From Endocalyx cinctus (taxonomy: Eukaryota > Ascomycota > Sordariomycetes > Amphisphaeriales > Apiosporaceae): 64,000 bases of DNA. The DNA is taken from NCBI GenBank assembly GCA_001600455.1, contig BCKC01000011.1, positions 1,205,835-1,269,834 of the forward strand, read 5' to 3'. The position numbers and the translations under genes are program-made. This document shows positions 1 to 10,724 of this stretch, piece after piece. Within the stretch, counting starts at the first letter, position 1. Each line of letters begins with the position of its first letter. Under the pieces are notes generated by a model. That model was not told the DNA's origin. It made no database searches and saw only the letters and a program-made list of their open reading frames with translations.

Positions 1-123
1 GCGTAATAAGTGTGCGGGCTAATGTATGCATAGACCACTTTAATTAGCGTAAAGTTACTCAATATAGTTCTCGCGCTAGTGTATGCGAGTATGCAAATGC
101 GTGCACGGGCCACTTTCGTCACT
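1..123 (-). mobile_element. Small repeat element, copy 1 (cut by window edge)
   Basis: This stretch is the reverse complement of the segment at 1,259-1,372, matching over about 115 nt with mostly C/T and G/A differences. Its inner end is CCGTCACT at about 116-123, the same terminus seen in the copies at 1,259 and 13,304. GC content is higher than in the surrounding AT-rich DNA. The element may continue past the left edge. No coding capacity is visible, so it is a short non-autonomous element, MITE or solo terminal repeat; the class is not determined. Confidence 0.6.
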
Positions 124-529
124 CTTAAGCTATAATGCCACCCACACGATTTACGAGCTTAAGATTATAGTAGTAAGCGAGTGGCAAGGGGACGTTTTCT
201 TTTTAATTTAAAAGTTTTTTTTTTTAAAAAAAATAATTATTTAAGTAATAAATATTTTAATAATAATAATAATAATAATAAAATAATATAAATTATATAA
301 GTTTTATTTCCGAAAAAGTATAAATAAAGAACTATATTTTTATATATTAAGATTATATAAGTATATAAGCGTATAAATTTAATATAAATAAATAAATAAT
401 AATAAAAAGTTTTTTTAATTAAATAATTATATTATATATTAATTATAATTTATTATTAATATTTATATTTAATTATAATTATTTTATATATTAATATAGT
501 ATTATAAATTATAAATTTATAATATTTAT
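124..529. other. AT-rich RIP-type DNA, no gene
   Basis: After a short GC-containing stretch (to about 200) this is almost pure A/T with short TAA and TTTA runs. No reading frame, RNA gene or recognisable element is visible. Confidence 0.7.
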
Positions 530-1712
530 TTATTTATTTATTTATATTTATTTTATTTACTTATTTATTTATATAATTAATTATATAAAGGCACGGTCCT
601 TTATTTGTGCTTTTTTGTAAGTAAAACCTATATAGCCGCCGCGCGTATATAGCGGCCACGGGATAAAAACTTTATATATTTAAATATATTTATTTTTTTC
701 GTTTTTTTTATTTAGCTGGGTTATATTACTTAAAGGGTGCTAAAAGACGAAGAAAAATAAAAATTTAGGGGCGTTAAACGCCTTTGTCGCGTATATTTTG
801 TATATATAATTATTACGCAATTTTTATAATAATTATTAATTTCGATAAAAAAGAAGTATAAATTATACCTTTTATTTAATTAAGTTTTTTATAGTTATTT
901 ATTTAATAATAATAATATTAATATTAAATAAGTTTTTATTATATATAAATCTTAATTATTTATAATATATTAATATTTATTAATTTTATATATAATTTTA
1001 ATTTAATAATAATAATAATTATAGTAATAATAATAATAATAATATTATCGTAAATATTATTTTTAAAGTTTTATTATGCTTTTTATATAACGTTAATATT
1101 ATAATAAATATTTACGCTTTTATCCTTTATTATTAGCCTTATTAAATTTTTTAATATTATTTTAATTATTAATATCGCGTTTTTCTTATTTATAAATAAA
1201 TTAATTAATATATTATATATTATTATTACTTTTCGCCTTATATTTTATATTTGTTACGAGTGACGGAAGTGGCCCGTGCACGCATTTACATGCTCGTATA
1301 CGCTAGCGCGGGAACTATGTTTTCCGCGTTAGTTAAAGTGGTTTATATATATATTAGCCCGCACATTTATTATATTAATATATATATATATACTTAAGTA
1401 ATTTCTTCCTTTTTTCCTTATTTTAATATTGTACTATTAGGGTAAATAATATATTAATATTACTTATGTTTATTCCTTTTTTATAATATTACGTGTAATA
1501 TATTACAAAAAATATTAGCGTTATTTACTTAATATAAATAAGTATATAATATTTTATTTACGTGGTATTTATAATATTAATATTTTTTTAAGTAGTGGTA
1601 TATATTACGAACTTTATACTTAAGGTAATTATATTTATAAAAATATAAGTGTTTTTATAACATTTATATTATTTTTATTAATCGTATTTTAAATTTTTTT
1701 ATTTATTATTTA
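530..1712 (+). mobile_element. Unclassified RIP-mutated repeat, copy D, with a nested insertion
   Basis: This copy aligns with 5,560-6,630 (copy A), with 9,580-10,205 (copy C) and, reversed, with 12,200-12,790 (copy B). Landmarks shared by all four are an AT palindrome (ATAATTAATTAT), the block beginning CACGGTCC (absent in detail where RIP has changed it), and a purine-rich stretch ending in GGGGCG. Differences between copies are nearly all transitions, with D and A far more T/A-converted than C. The alignment with copy A is interrupted by an insertion at 1,259-1,493 and resumes at about 1,494-1,712. All reading frames are destroyed. Element class is unknown. Confidence 0.7.
1254..1493 (+). 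mobile_element. Small repeat element, copy 2, with 5-bp target-site duplication
   Basis: TTACG at 1,254-1,258 is repeated at 1,489-1,493. Copy A at about 6,405-6,425 shows the matching uninterrupted site, aligning base for base apart from transitions once one TTACG and the insert are removed. The insert is about 230 nt and starts AGTGACGGAAGTGG; its first 115 nt are inverted relative to 1-123. A 5-bp duplication is typical of LTR elements and of some DNA transposons; without TG...CA ends or clear terminal inverted repeats I leave the class open. Confidence 0.7.
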
Positions 1713-2099
1713 ATACGTGCGGCCGAGGGGCCCACTTATATATATAGATAAGTGGGGTAGCTGCGTAGCAACAACCCTAATGCACGGCCCATGGCCCATG
1801 GCCCGTGCACCCACTTAGTTTTGGTATTTAGCTAGATATATGTGTGGCCCTAGGCTACATACACTTTTTTTCTTTAATTAATTACTCGTTATTTCGTATA
1901 TTTTCTCGTTTACTTTTAGTACTCCGTACTATCCACTTAATAATAATTGGATTTATTTTAATAAGCTACTGCTCCCGAAAAGTAGTTAGTGAAATATTAG
2001 GAATAATAATATTAAAATTTATTATAATAATAATAATAATATAAAAATATATTAAGTAATAAATATTATAATATTTATATAAAATAAAACTAAATTATT
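1713..2099. other. GC islet followed by AT-rich DNA, no gene
   Basis: About 1,721-1,850 is an islet of higher GC in the AT-rich block. It contains a perfect 9-bp inverted repeat, CCCACTTAT / ATAAGTGGG, at about 1,730-1,757, and a short direct repeat of GGCCCAT at about 1,785-1,805. It may be an end of another element. The short open frame at 1,844-2,044 has no recognisable product and AT-driven composition, so I do not call it a gene. Confidence 0.4.
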
Positions 2100-2520
2100 A
2101 AGAAATTAGTTTAGTTTATATATTATTATTTAGTAAAAAATTTATTTAATATTCGGATAAATTATATACCGATCTTATTAATTTAAAAAAATAAATATAC
2201 GATATTTAAATAGATTATAAATTAATTTTACTATTTTAAAAAAACAAATATATAATATTCGGAAAGATTACGTTTTAGTATTATTAATTAAAAAATAAAT
2301 ATATAATATTTAAAAGAATTACATTTTAATATTATTATTTTATAAAATAAATATACAATATTCGGAAAAATTATGTTTTAGTATTATTAATTAAAAAATA
2401 AATATACAATATTCGGAAAAATTACATTTTAGTATTATTAATTAAGAAATAAATATATAATATTTAGAAAAATTATATTCCGATATTATTATTTTAAAAA
2501 ATATATTCGGATAAATTATA
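2100..2520. repeat. Degenerate tandem repeat, period about 52 nt
   Basis: A block containing AAATAAATATA, ATATTCGGAAAAATTA and TTTTAGTATTATTAATTA recurs with its AAATAAATAT core near 2,292, 2,345, 2,395 and 2,447, and more diverged units on either side. About six to seven units are visible. Differences are mainly transitions, in keeping with RIP after array formation. Confidence 0.7.
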
Positions 2521-3479
2521 TACTAGTTTATTATAAATTAATTATTTAAAAAAATATATATAATTATTATTTTTTTCTTTAAATAATTTTTTTTATTTTT
2601 AATATTACTTAAATCATATACTTTCACTTACGCTTTTTACTAACACCTTTCAGGTTTTCACATTTATATATATAATATATTATATATATTTATTCACATT
2701 TTTTAAATATTTTTTTTTTATTTATTACTTTTTTCACAATTATTTTATTTTAAAAAATATTTATTAAAACTTTAAAAAAAATACTTTTTTATTTTTTTAT
2801 ACTTAAATGATATAATTTTTAATTCTTAAATTATATATTAAAAAATTTAAAAAAAATACTTTTAAAATTTATTAAAAAAAATATATTTTTATTTTTATTT
2901 TAACTTTTTTTAATTTATTTAAAAAAATATTTTTTTATATTTTTTATATTATTATAATATATTTTTTTTTTACTATTTTATATATTTTAAAATTATAAAA
3001 TATACTTTTAAAATACTTAAAAAAAATAATTTTTACTTATTTATTTTTTATTATCTATTATTATTTTAAAAAATATTTATTAATACTTTTAAAATAATTT
3101 ATTTTTTAATATTCTTTATATTCTTTATATTAAAACAACACGCTTTTTACTACTAGATTATATATTAAAAAAATCAAAAAATATCTGCAAAAACTATTAA
3201 AAAAAAACATATTTTTTATTTATTTATTTTAACTTTTTTTAATTCGTTTAAAAACAATATTTTTTTATAACACTTTTATTAAAATCTTAAAAAATGACCC
3301 CTTTTTAGCATTTTTCAAATTATTTTAAAGCACTTTTTTATTTTTGTATTACTTTATTTACTATTATTAAAAATTTTAAAACTTTATTAAATTATTATAT
3401 ATTTTTATATTATTTAAAATATTAAATTCTTTTAATTTTTAATATTTTAAATAATTATATTAAAAATTATAAAATTCTA
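2521..3479. other. AT-rich DNA, no gene
   Basis: Very AT-rich with long T and A tracts. No frame, repeat unit or known domain is visible. Confidence 0.7.
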
Positions 3480-3793
3480 ATAATAATTATAATAATAATT
3501 CGAATAATTCTTCCAATAATAATTTAAATACTAAATTAAATTTAAATAATAAAAATAACAAAATTATTAAAATTAATAATAACAAAATTACCAAATTAAA
3601 TTTAGTTATTATTAATAAATTATTATTTATTTCGAAATTTAATTATAATAATCCCCATTTTAAATTAGGAAACGATAAAAAATTAAGCGTTTATATATTT
3701 AAAAAAGAATTATTTACTTATATTTTATTACCTATTAAAAAAAATAAAGATAAAAAAATAATAATTAATTATATAATATAAATTATTTTTTAA

Positions 3794-3835
<42 letters not shown>

Positions 3836-5460
3836 TTAATTAATATATATTATAGGTATAAATATAAATTAATAATTAAAATTAAAGGATTTTAATTTTT
3901 AAATTTTATTAAATATTATAAATTTAAATATTTAAATATTTTTTATAATATTAAATTAAAAAAAATTAAATTAAAAAGTAAGTTATATTTTTTTAAAAAA
4001 AATAATTATAATTAAATTTATTAATAAAAAAAATATAATTATAAAAAGTAATATTTTATTAAAATTAATTAATTTTTTTAATTTTAAAACTTAAAAACGA
4101 GCCCGAAATAATATTATTTAAAATAAAAACTACGAAGAAATTATTAATTTTAAATTATTAAATTTATTATTAATAATAATTTATTTTTTAATATTTTTAA
4201 TTCCGAATTTTTTTAAGATTTAATATTTTATTTAAAGTTATATGTTATTTTATTATTTTTATTTATATTTTTAACTAATAAATATTTAAAGATTTTATAA
4301 TTAATAGATATAAAATTAAAAATTTACTTAAATTAAATTTTTAAAGTTAATTAATTAGTTTTAATACTAAATTAAAAAATAATATTAAAAATAATAATTT
4401 TTTATTATTATTTTTAATATATAAACTTCGAAATTACGCGATTTCTATATCGAAATTATTATATTATATATTAATTTAAAATTTAAATTAATATATAAAT
4501 TAATTAAATTTAAAGTTATTTATAATTAGTATATAATTCCGAATATATATAATGTTTTTTTAAATATTTTAAAAATATATTTAAGTATTAAAATTAATAA
4601 TATTTTAAGGTATATTAAATATATTTTTTTTAAATTATTATTATTAATAATTTATAATTAATTTTTATTTATTATTTAGTATAATTCGAAATAATTATAT
4701 TATTAATAATACTTTTTTAAATATTTTAAATAAAAATATAAAAATTTAATAAAAAAAGATTTTTATAACGATATACGATATGTAGTATATATTATTAATA
4801 TTATTATATAAATAGTATTAAAAATATATATATTAAATAATAAAAATTTTAATTATTTATTTAATTATATTTAAAATTAAAATTAAAATATTACTTAAAA
4901 AATAGTATATATTATTTATTTATTTATTTATTTATTTATAATTTAGATATACCGAATCGAACGAAGATAATTTTAATTTATTCGACGAATTAAACGATTC
5001 TTTTTACGATAATTTTAATATCGATAATAATTCGAATAATTTAAACTTTAATTTTAATAATGAGTTTTTTTTTAAATCGAATAGTTATTAATACTAAAAA
5101 CGAAGTTAATATTTATTTAAATAAAAACTTATCTCTAAAATTAGTAAGTACTTTTTATTATTAAAATATATTATTATTATTTTTATTAATATTTATTATT
5201 TAAATAAGTTAATTTATTAAAATATTGGAAAAATAATGCATTTAAATTTCCAATTTTATCAATTTTAACTAAAGAATACTTAGGTATACTAGCTACTTTG
5301 GCTAGTGTGAAAAGAGTTTTTTCAATTTCTAATTATATTATTATAAAAAACCGTAATAAAATAACCCCAAAAACGGTAAAATAGTTAATTTTATTACGAA
5401 GTTGGGATTTAACTAATTTAAATAAATTATTATTAGAAGAAATAATGAAAAATTAATTAA
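3480..5460 (+). pseudogene. hAT-family transposase relic (C-terminal dimerisation region readable)
   Basis: The frame from about 5,218 to 5,457 reads as the hAT C-terminal dimerisation domain. It has an FPILSILTKEYLGI segment, a SVKRVFS segment equivalent to the family's S-E-R-x-F-S block, an NRNKITPKTVK block, and LILLRSWDL after one stop. Upstream, 4,950-5,090 encodes an acidic Asn/Asp-rich linker (TESNEDNFNLFDELNDSF), as often precedes this domain. A low-complexity coding-like stretch near 3,480-3,730 may be the N-terminal part. Many stops and frameshifts break the gene and the DNA is extremely AT-rich, so it is a dead, RIP-mutated copy. The outer limits are uncertain and no terminal inverted repeats were identified. 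Confidence 0.75.
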
Positions 5461-5559
5461 AATTTAAAAGTAATTTATAATTAATTAATAAAAAAGTTTT
5501 TTATATAATTTTAAAAATAATAAATTATATTAATTATTAAAATTTTTAAAATTATTATT

Positions 5560-8500
5560 TTATTTATATTTTATTCTATTCGCCTATTTACTTATATAAT
5601 TAATTATATAAAAACACGGTCTTTTATTTATATTTTTTTGTAAGTAAAACCCATACGGCCGCCGCGTAAACGTGGTAATTATAGGATAAAAACCTTATGT
5701 ATTTAAATATATTTATTTTTTCTATTTTTTCTTATTTAATTAGGTTATATTATCCAGAGGGTACCAAAAGGCAAAAAAAGGTGAAAATATAGGGGCGTTA
5801 ATCGCCCCTATCGCACGCGTTTTGCATATATAATTATTACATAGTTTTCGTAATAGTATTAATTATAATATAATTTTTAACTCTAATAAGGAAGGGGCAT
5901 AAATTATACTTTCCGTTTAATTAAATTTTTTATAATTACTTATTTAACGATAATATATAAGCATAAAATTTATATTACGTTAATATCGGATCTACTTATT
6001 ACTTATAAGGTAATTTTTTACCCTTTTTATTTTTAATAATTCTTTTTTTTTTATAATAATAATAATAATATTAAATAAATTTTTATTATATATAAACCCC
6101 GGTTATTTACGGTATATTAATATTTATTAATTTTATATATAATATTAATCTAATAATAATAATAATAATAATAATATTACCGTAAATATCACCTTTAAAG
6201 CTTTATCGCGCTTTTTATATAATATTAATATTACGGTAAATATCCGCGTTTTTATCCTTTATTAAGCCTTTTAACGTTATTTTGGCCGCTAATATTACGC
6301 TTCCCTCGTTCGTAGACGAGTTAATTAATATATTACCAACGAAATATAAACGTATTAGGCCATACGTTACTATTATTTTTCGTTTTATATTTTATATCTA
6401 CTATATATAGTATATTATTAAAAATATTAACGTTATTTACTTAATATAAATAAGTATATAATATCTTATTTACGTAATATTTATAATATTAATATCCTTT
6501 TAAATAATAGTATATGTTATAGGCCTTATGCTTAAAATAATTATATTTATAAGGACGTAAATATTTTTATAATATTTACGCTATTTTCGCTAATTATATT
6601 TTAAATTTCTCCGTTTACTATTACTATTACCCAAATATTTATAATTATTATTATAATTTTAGACGAGGATTTGCCCTTTATAAATCAAAATCCTTTACCT
6701 ATATTACGTTTATTATATATTAATTTTACTTTAATTAATCTAAATTTAAAAAAAGGCCGGTATTATTATTAAATAATTATTACTTAAAAGTAGGTAATTT
6801 ATTAATAATATTATACCTCCTTAACTTTTTACGTTTATTTCCGCCGCGCTTATATCGTCGCCCGCTTTTTTCGCGGCTCCCCTATTTTTCCTAGAGGTTT
6901 TAGGCCTCCTTAAAAACCTTATCTCCGCGGTAGTTAGTTTAACCGTTACTATTATAAATCTTACGTTGATTTTATATTACGTATCCGGTACTAATAATAT
7001 TTGATATTTAGGAGGGGGTAAAGGAGAAGTTCGAAAAGCTCGAGAAAAAGGTGGAAAAGGGAGGGAAGGAGGAAGGATAAAGTAGCGGAGAGTAGCCCCG
7101 GGAATTACGACCTGGCGGCGTTTACGGCTTATTACCGCAACTCTAGTAGCTTGCCCTTACACCGCTATCCCCCTTTTCTTACCCCGGCCTTAATTAGGTA
7201 TTATATCTTCCGGTTAGCTATTACACCCGTACCTCGCTAACGTGTTATTAATAAAATCCCCTAGCCCTCTTGGGCATATTACGACTTTTTTGCCTCGTTC
7301 TACTTAGCTTTAATTTTACGTTAGCATTATATAGTTATTACTCTCGTAGTTTTTATTCCTTATAATTTAACTCCTTTAATTCTTTTTATTAATAAAAATT
7401 TATAATTCCTCTTCCTTTTCCTGGGGAAATAATAATATATTATTTATATATTACTCCCGCTTCGGGCGTAACTTATGATTACGTTAACCGCTTATTTTTT
7501 TTATTACCTTATATATATTTAATAAACCGGTATATACTATTTATTTTATTAATTATTTAGCAGTTTGCGGGTTTTTCGTAATTTAATCGAGGTTATTATA
7601 CGTTTATAACGCTAGCGGAGACGTATCCGGGCCCGGTTTTTTGTTAAAAATCGTGTTAATGTGTGTGTATGTTAAAGACGTGATGCTGCCCTTGCGTGGG
7701 CACTTTGGTCCCTTATTGCTGCTGGTATAAGGTGTAGTGCCTAGTATATTATCTTTTTCGAATTAGCGTGGTTTTTTTAAGTAAGCGGCCTTGGCCCGTT
7801 TTTGTTATATTTACGCAACTTTATAATCGCGGTCCTAGGCGGTATACTTCCCTCCGTAATTATAATATTTTAAGGGGGCCTTAACTAGTTTTATTATCGT
7901 AAAATATTTTAATTTTTTATCCTGTCCTTCTCCCTCGTGAATATTATTTATATAACGTTTATATTAAACCTTTTTATTATATATGCGAGTAATATAGCCG
8001 AATTTATAGTAATTAAAATATTATATAATAATAACTTTTATTATATATAATTTATAGTTAAAATATTATATTTTTTATAATAATTTATTACTATAAAACG
8101 TACGCGTAATTTTAATATTACGTATATATAATATAATTATCCTATATTAATCTTTAAGATTATTAGGTAGTTTAGGTCGGCATTGGGTAATTTTTAATCA
8201 ATATCCTTATAATAATTATAATAATATTTTTGCTGTTTATTCGTTATATAATATCTTCGTGGAAATACCTCGTATTAAAATAATAAATTCTTTACCCTAT
8301 ACATACGCACCCGGCTTAAAAACTTTTTATACTTATTCTCTTACTAAAATATTTAATATAACCTTATCTTTAAACGTAAGTAATACGTCGTTATTCGGTA
8401 AACGTTTTATTATAATAATTGTAAAATTTAAAATTATTATATTTATTATTTTAATTATTTTTTTTACTAATTTATTATATATAGCTTCGTTTTTAATAAT

Positions 8501-9235
8501 TATATAAATAATAATTTTATATTAATATTATACGGGTATTATAACCGGGGTTATTACGTTATATTATATAAATATATACGTAAAGCTAGTTTAGATTATT
8601 ATTACGTAGGATTTATTAATCGTGGATATATATATTTTAATTGTTACGATTATTATATTAAATTTACGTTTAATTATTACGGATATTTTATTATAAATAT
8701 ATATTTTTATTTTATTTATTGCGTTTAAGGTTTTATTTATTAATATATTCGTATTGGGAGATATTATAATAAATTTATTTAATATATCGTATATAATAAT
8801 AAGTTATATCATTGTGTTAAGGGTATTTTTTTAAAACGCAGCGTACATATTAACGAAATTTTCACTTTTTTTTATTCTTTTAGCATTTATTTAATATAAA
8901 CGTGTTAACGTATATTAAAATCCTTTTGTTATACCTTTAATTTTGTTTATTTTTAATGTTATATATTTATAGGTTAATTTCTGTAGTTTTATTACGTTAT
9001 TATTATTAATATTGTGAGTATTTTAACCGTGGTTGGGATAGTGTTAACTTTATTTAAGATTATTATTTCCCTTATTTATTGTTGTTAGCTTAATGTTAAC
9101 GTTGTGTGTTATTAGCGCTGACGTCTTAAATATTTTAATAAATATTTTTAGTAATTAGGAATTTGATTATAATATTTTTAAGGTTATACGAGCCTTCGTT
9201 TAAAAGTTATGGCTGATTTTTAGAATTAGTAAAAG
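5560..9235 (+). mobile_element. Unclassified RIP-mutated repeat, copy A (longest copy)
   Basis: This is the longest of four related copies. Its 5' kilobase matches copies C and D; 7,310-9,235 matches copy B (10,725-12,300) in reverse. Relative to B it has about 1.3 kb of extra internal sequence (about 6,003-7,310) and another extra segment (about 7,620-8,080). Parts of those extra segments keep higher GC, for example 6,840-7,300 and 7,600-7,760. One frame stays open across about 7,030-7,250 and includes the peptide YDLAAFTAYYRNSSSL; I do not recognise it. A second conserved patch at 8,160-8,330 encodes a GRHWVI...PYNNYNNIFAVY peptide also readable in copy B. Stops elsewhere exclude a working gene. 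It could be a retroelement, but no reverse transcriptase or integrase motif was seen. Confidence 0.65.
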
Positions 9236-9579
9236 ATCTTATTTATTTAAGGTTTAGATTATTATTTTATTAAATATTAATTATTATATATAATTATTAT
9301 TTTTTAATTATTATTTTAATAATATATATAAATTAATATAATAATTATTATATATATATAATTATTTTTTTTTAAAAAAAAAATAATTTTAAATTAAAAA
9401 AATTTTAATAATTAATAATTATTAATTACTAAATTAGTATTACTAAATATTAATTTAATAATTACTAAATTAATATTAATATTATTAATTATTAAATTAA
9501 ACTAATATTAATATTAGTAAATATTAAATTAGTAATATTAATTTTTAACCCTAAAAATAATATATAACTTTAAATAAGA
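9236..9579. other. AT-rich spacer between repeat copies
   Basis: Almost pure A/T with simple AATATTA-like words. A similar AT-only spacer lies at 10,600-10,725 on the other side of copy C. No gene is visible. Confidence 0.6.
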
Positions 9580-10205
9580 TATTATTTATTTATATTTATT
9601 CCGTTCGCCTATTTACTTATATAATTAATTACATAAAGGCACGGTCCTTTATCTGTGCTTTTCCGCGAGTAAAACCCATGCGGCCGCCGCGCGAGCGTGG
9701 CGACCACGGGATAAAAACCTCACGCATCCAAATATATCTACTCTCTCCGTTCTCTCTTACTCAACTGGGTTACACCACCCAGGGGGTGCCAAAAGGCGAA
9801 GAAAGGTGAAAATTTGGGGGCGTTAACCGCCCCCGTCGCGCGCGTCTCGCGCGCGCAACTATTACACAGCTCCCGTAATGGTACCGGTTACGGTGTGATT
9901 TCCAGCTCCAGTGAGGAAGGGGCGTAGGTCGTACCTTCCGTTTGGTTAAGTTTTCTGCAGTTACCCGTCTGGCAATGATGCGCGAGCGCGAAGCCCACAC
10001 TACGTTAGCATCGGACCCACCTGTCGCCCATAAGGTAATTTCCCACCCTTCCTGTTTTTAACAATTCCCTTCCTTTTACAATAACAACAACAACACCAAG
10101 TAAGTCTCTGTTGTATATAAGCCCCGGTCGTTCGCGGTGTATCGACGCTTGCTAACCTCGTGCGCAACGTTAATCCGACAACAGTAACAATAGCAGTAGC
10201 CTGAT
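9580..10205 (+). mobile_element. Same repeat, copy C: least mutated, 5' part only
   Basis: This copy aligns with copy A 5,560-6,170 but keeps its C and G bases, for example CGGTCGTTCGCGGTG where A has CGGTTATTTACGGTA. The differences are C-to-T and G-to-A almost throughout, so it approximates the ancestral sequence. It contains a TATATAAGC word near 10,115, which could be a promoter TATA box. Homology stops abruptly near 10,205, so the copy is truncated or its remainder was replaced. Short open frames inside have no recognisable product. Confidence 0.7.
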
Positions 10206-10310
10206 AACCTTATAATTAATTTATATATTATATTATAGTTTATATTATATTAAATAATTATAAATATAATATTTATAAATAATTATTTAATTAATAAAAA
10301 CTTTTTATTA

Positions 10311-10499
10311 TTTATTATTTATTATTTATTATTTATTATTTATTATTTATTATTTATTATTTATTATTTATTATTTATTATTTATTATTTATTATTTATT
10401 ATTTATTATTTATTATTTATTATTTATTATTTATTATTTATTATTTATTATTTATTATTTATTATTTATTATTTATTATTTATTATTTATTATTTATTA
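10311..10499. repeat. Perfect 7-bp tandem repeat (TTTATTA)n, about 27 copies
   Basis: The heptamer TTTATTA is repeated about 27 times without visible interruption. Unlike the neighbouring transposon copies it shows no internal divergence, so it is young or kept uniform by slippage. Assembly copy number may be wrong. Confidence 0.95.
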
Positions 10500-10724
10500 A
10501 TTACTTATTATTAAAAAATAATTATTATTTATTATTAAATTATTTTATTTTATTATTATTAGTAAAATAATTATTTTTTATTTTTTATTTTTATTTTTTT
10601 TTTAAAAAAAAACTTTTAAATTAAAAAATTTTAATAATTAGTAAATATTAATTACTAATTTAGTAATTATTAATATTAATATTAGTTTAATATTTAAATT
10701 TTAATATTAATATTAATTTTTTAT

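Noticed and set aside
10311..10499. CRISPR-like array
   Set aside because: It is a simple 7-bp microsatellite with no spacers, in a eukaryotic genome.
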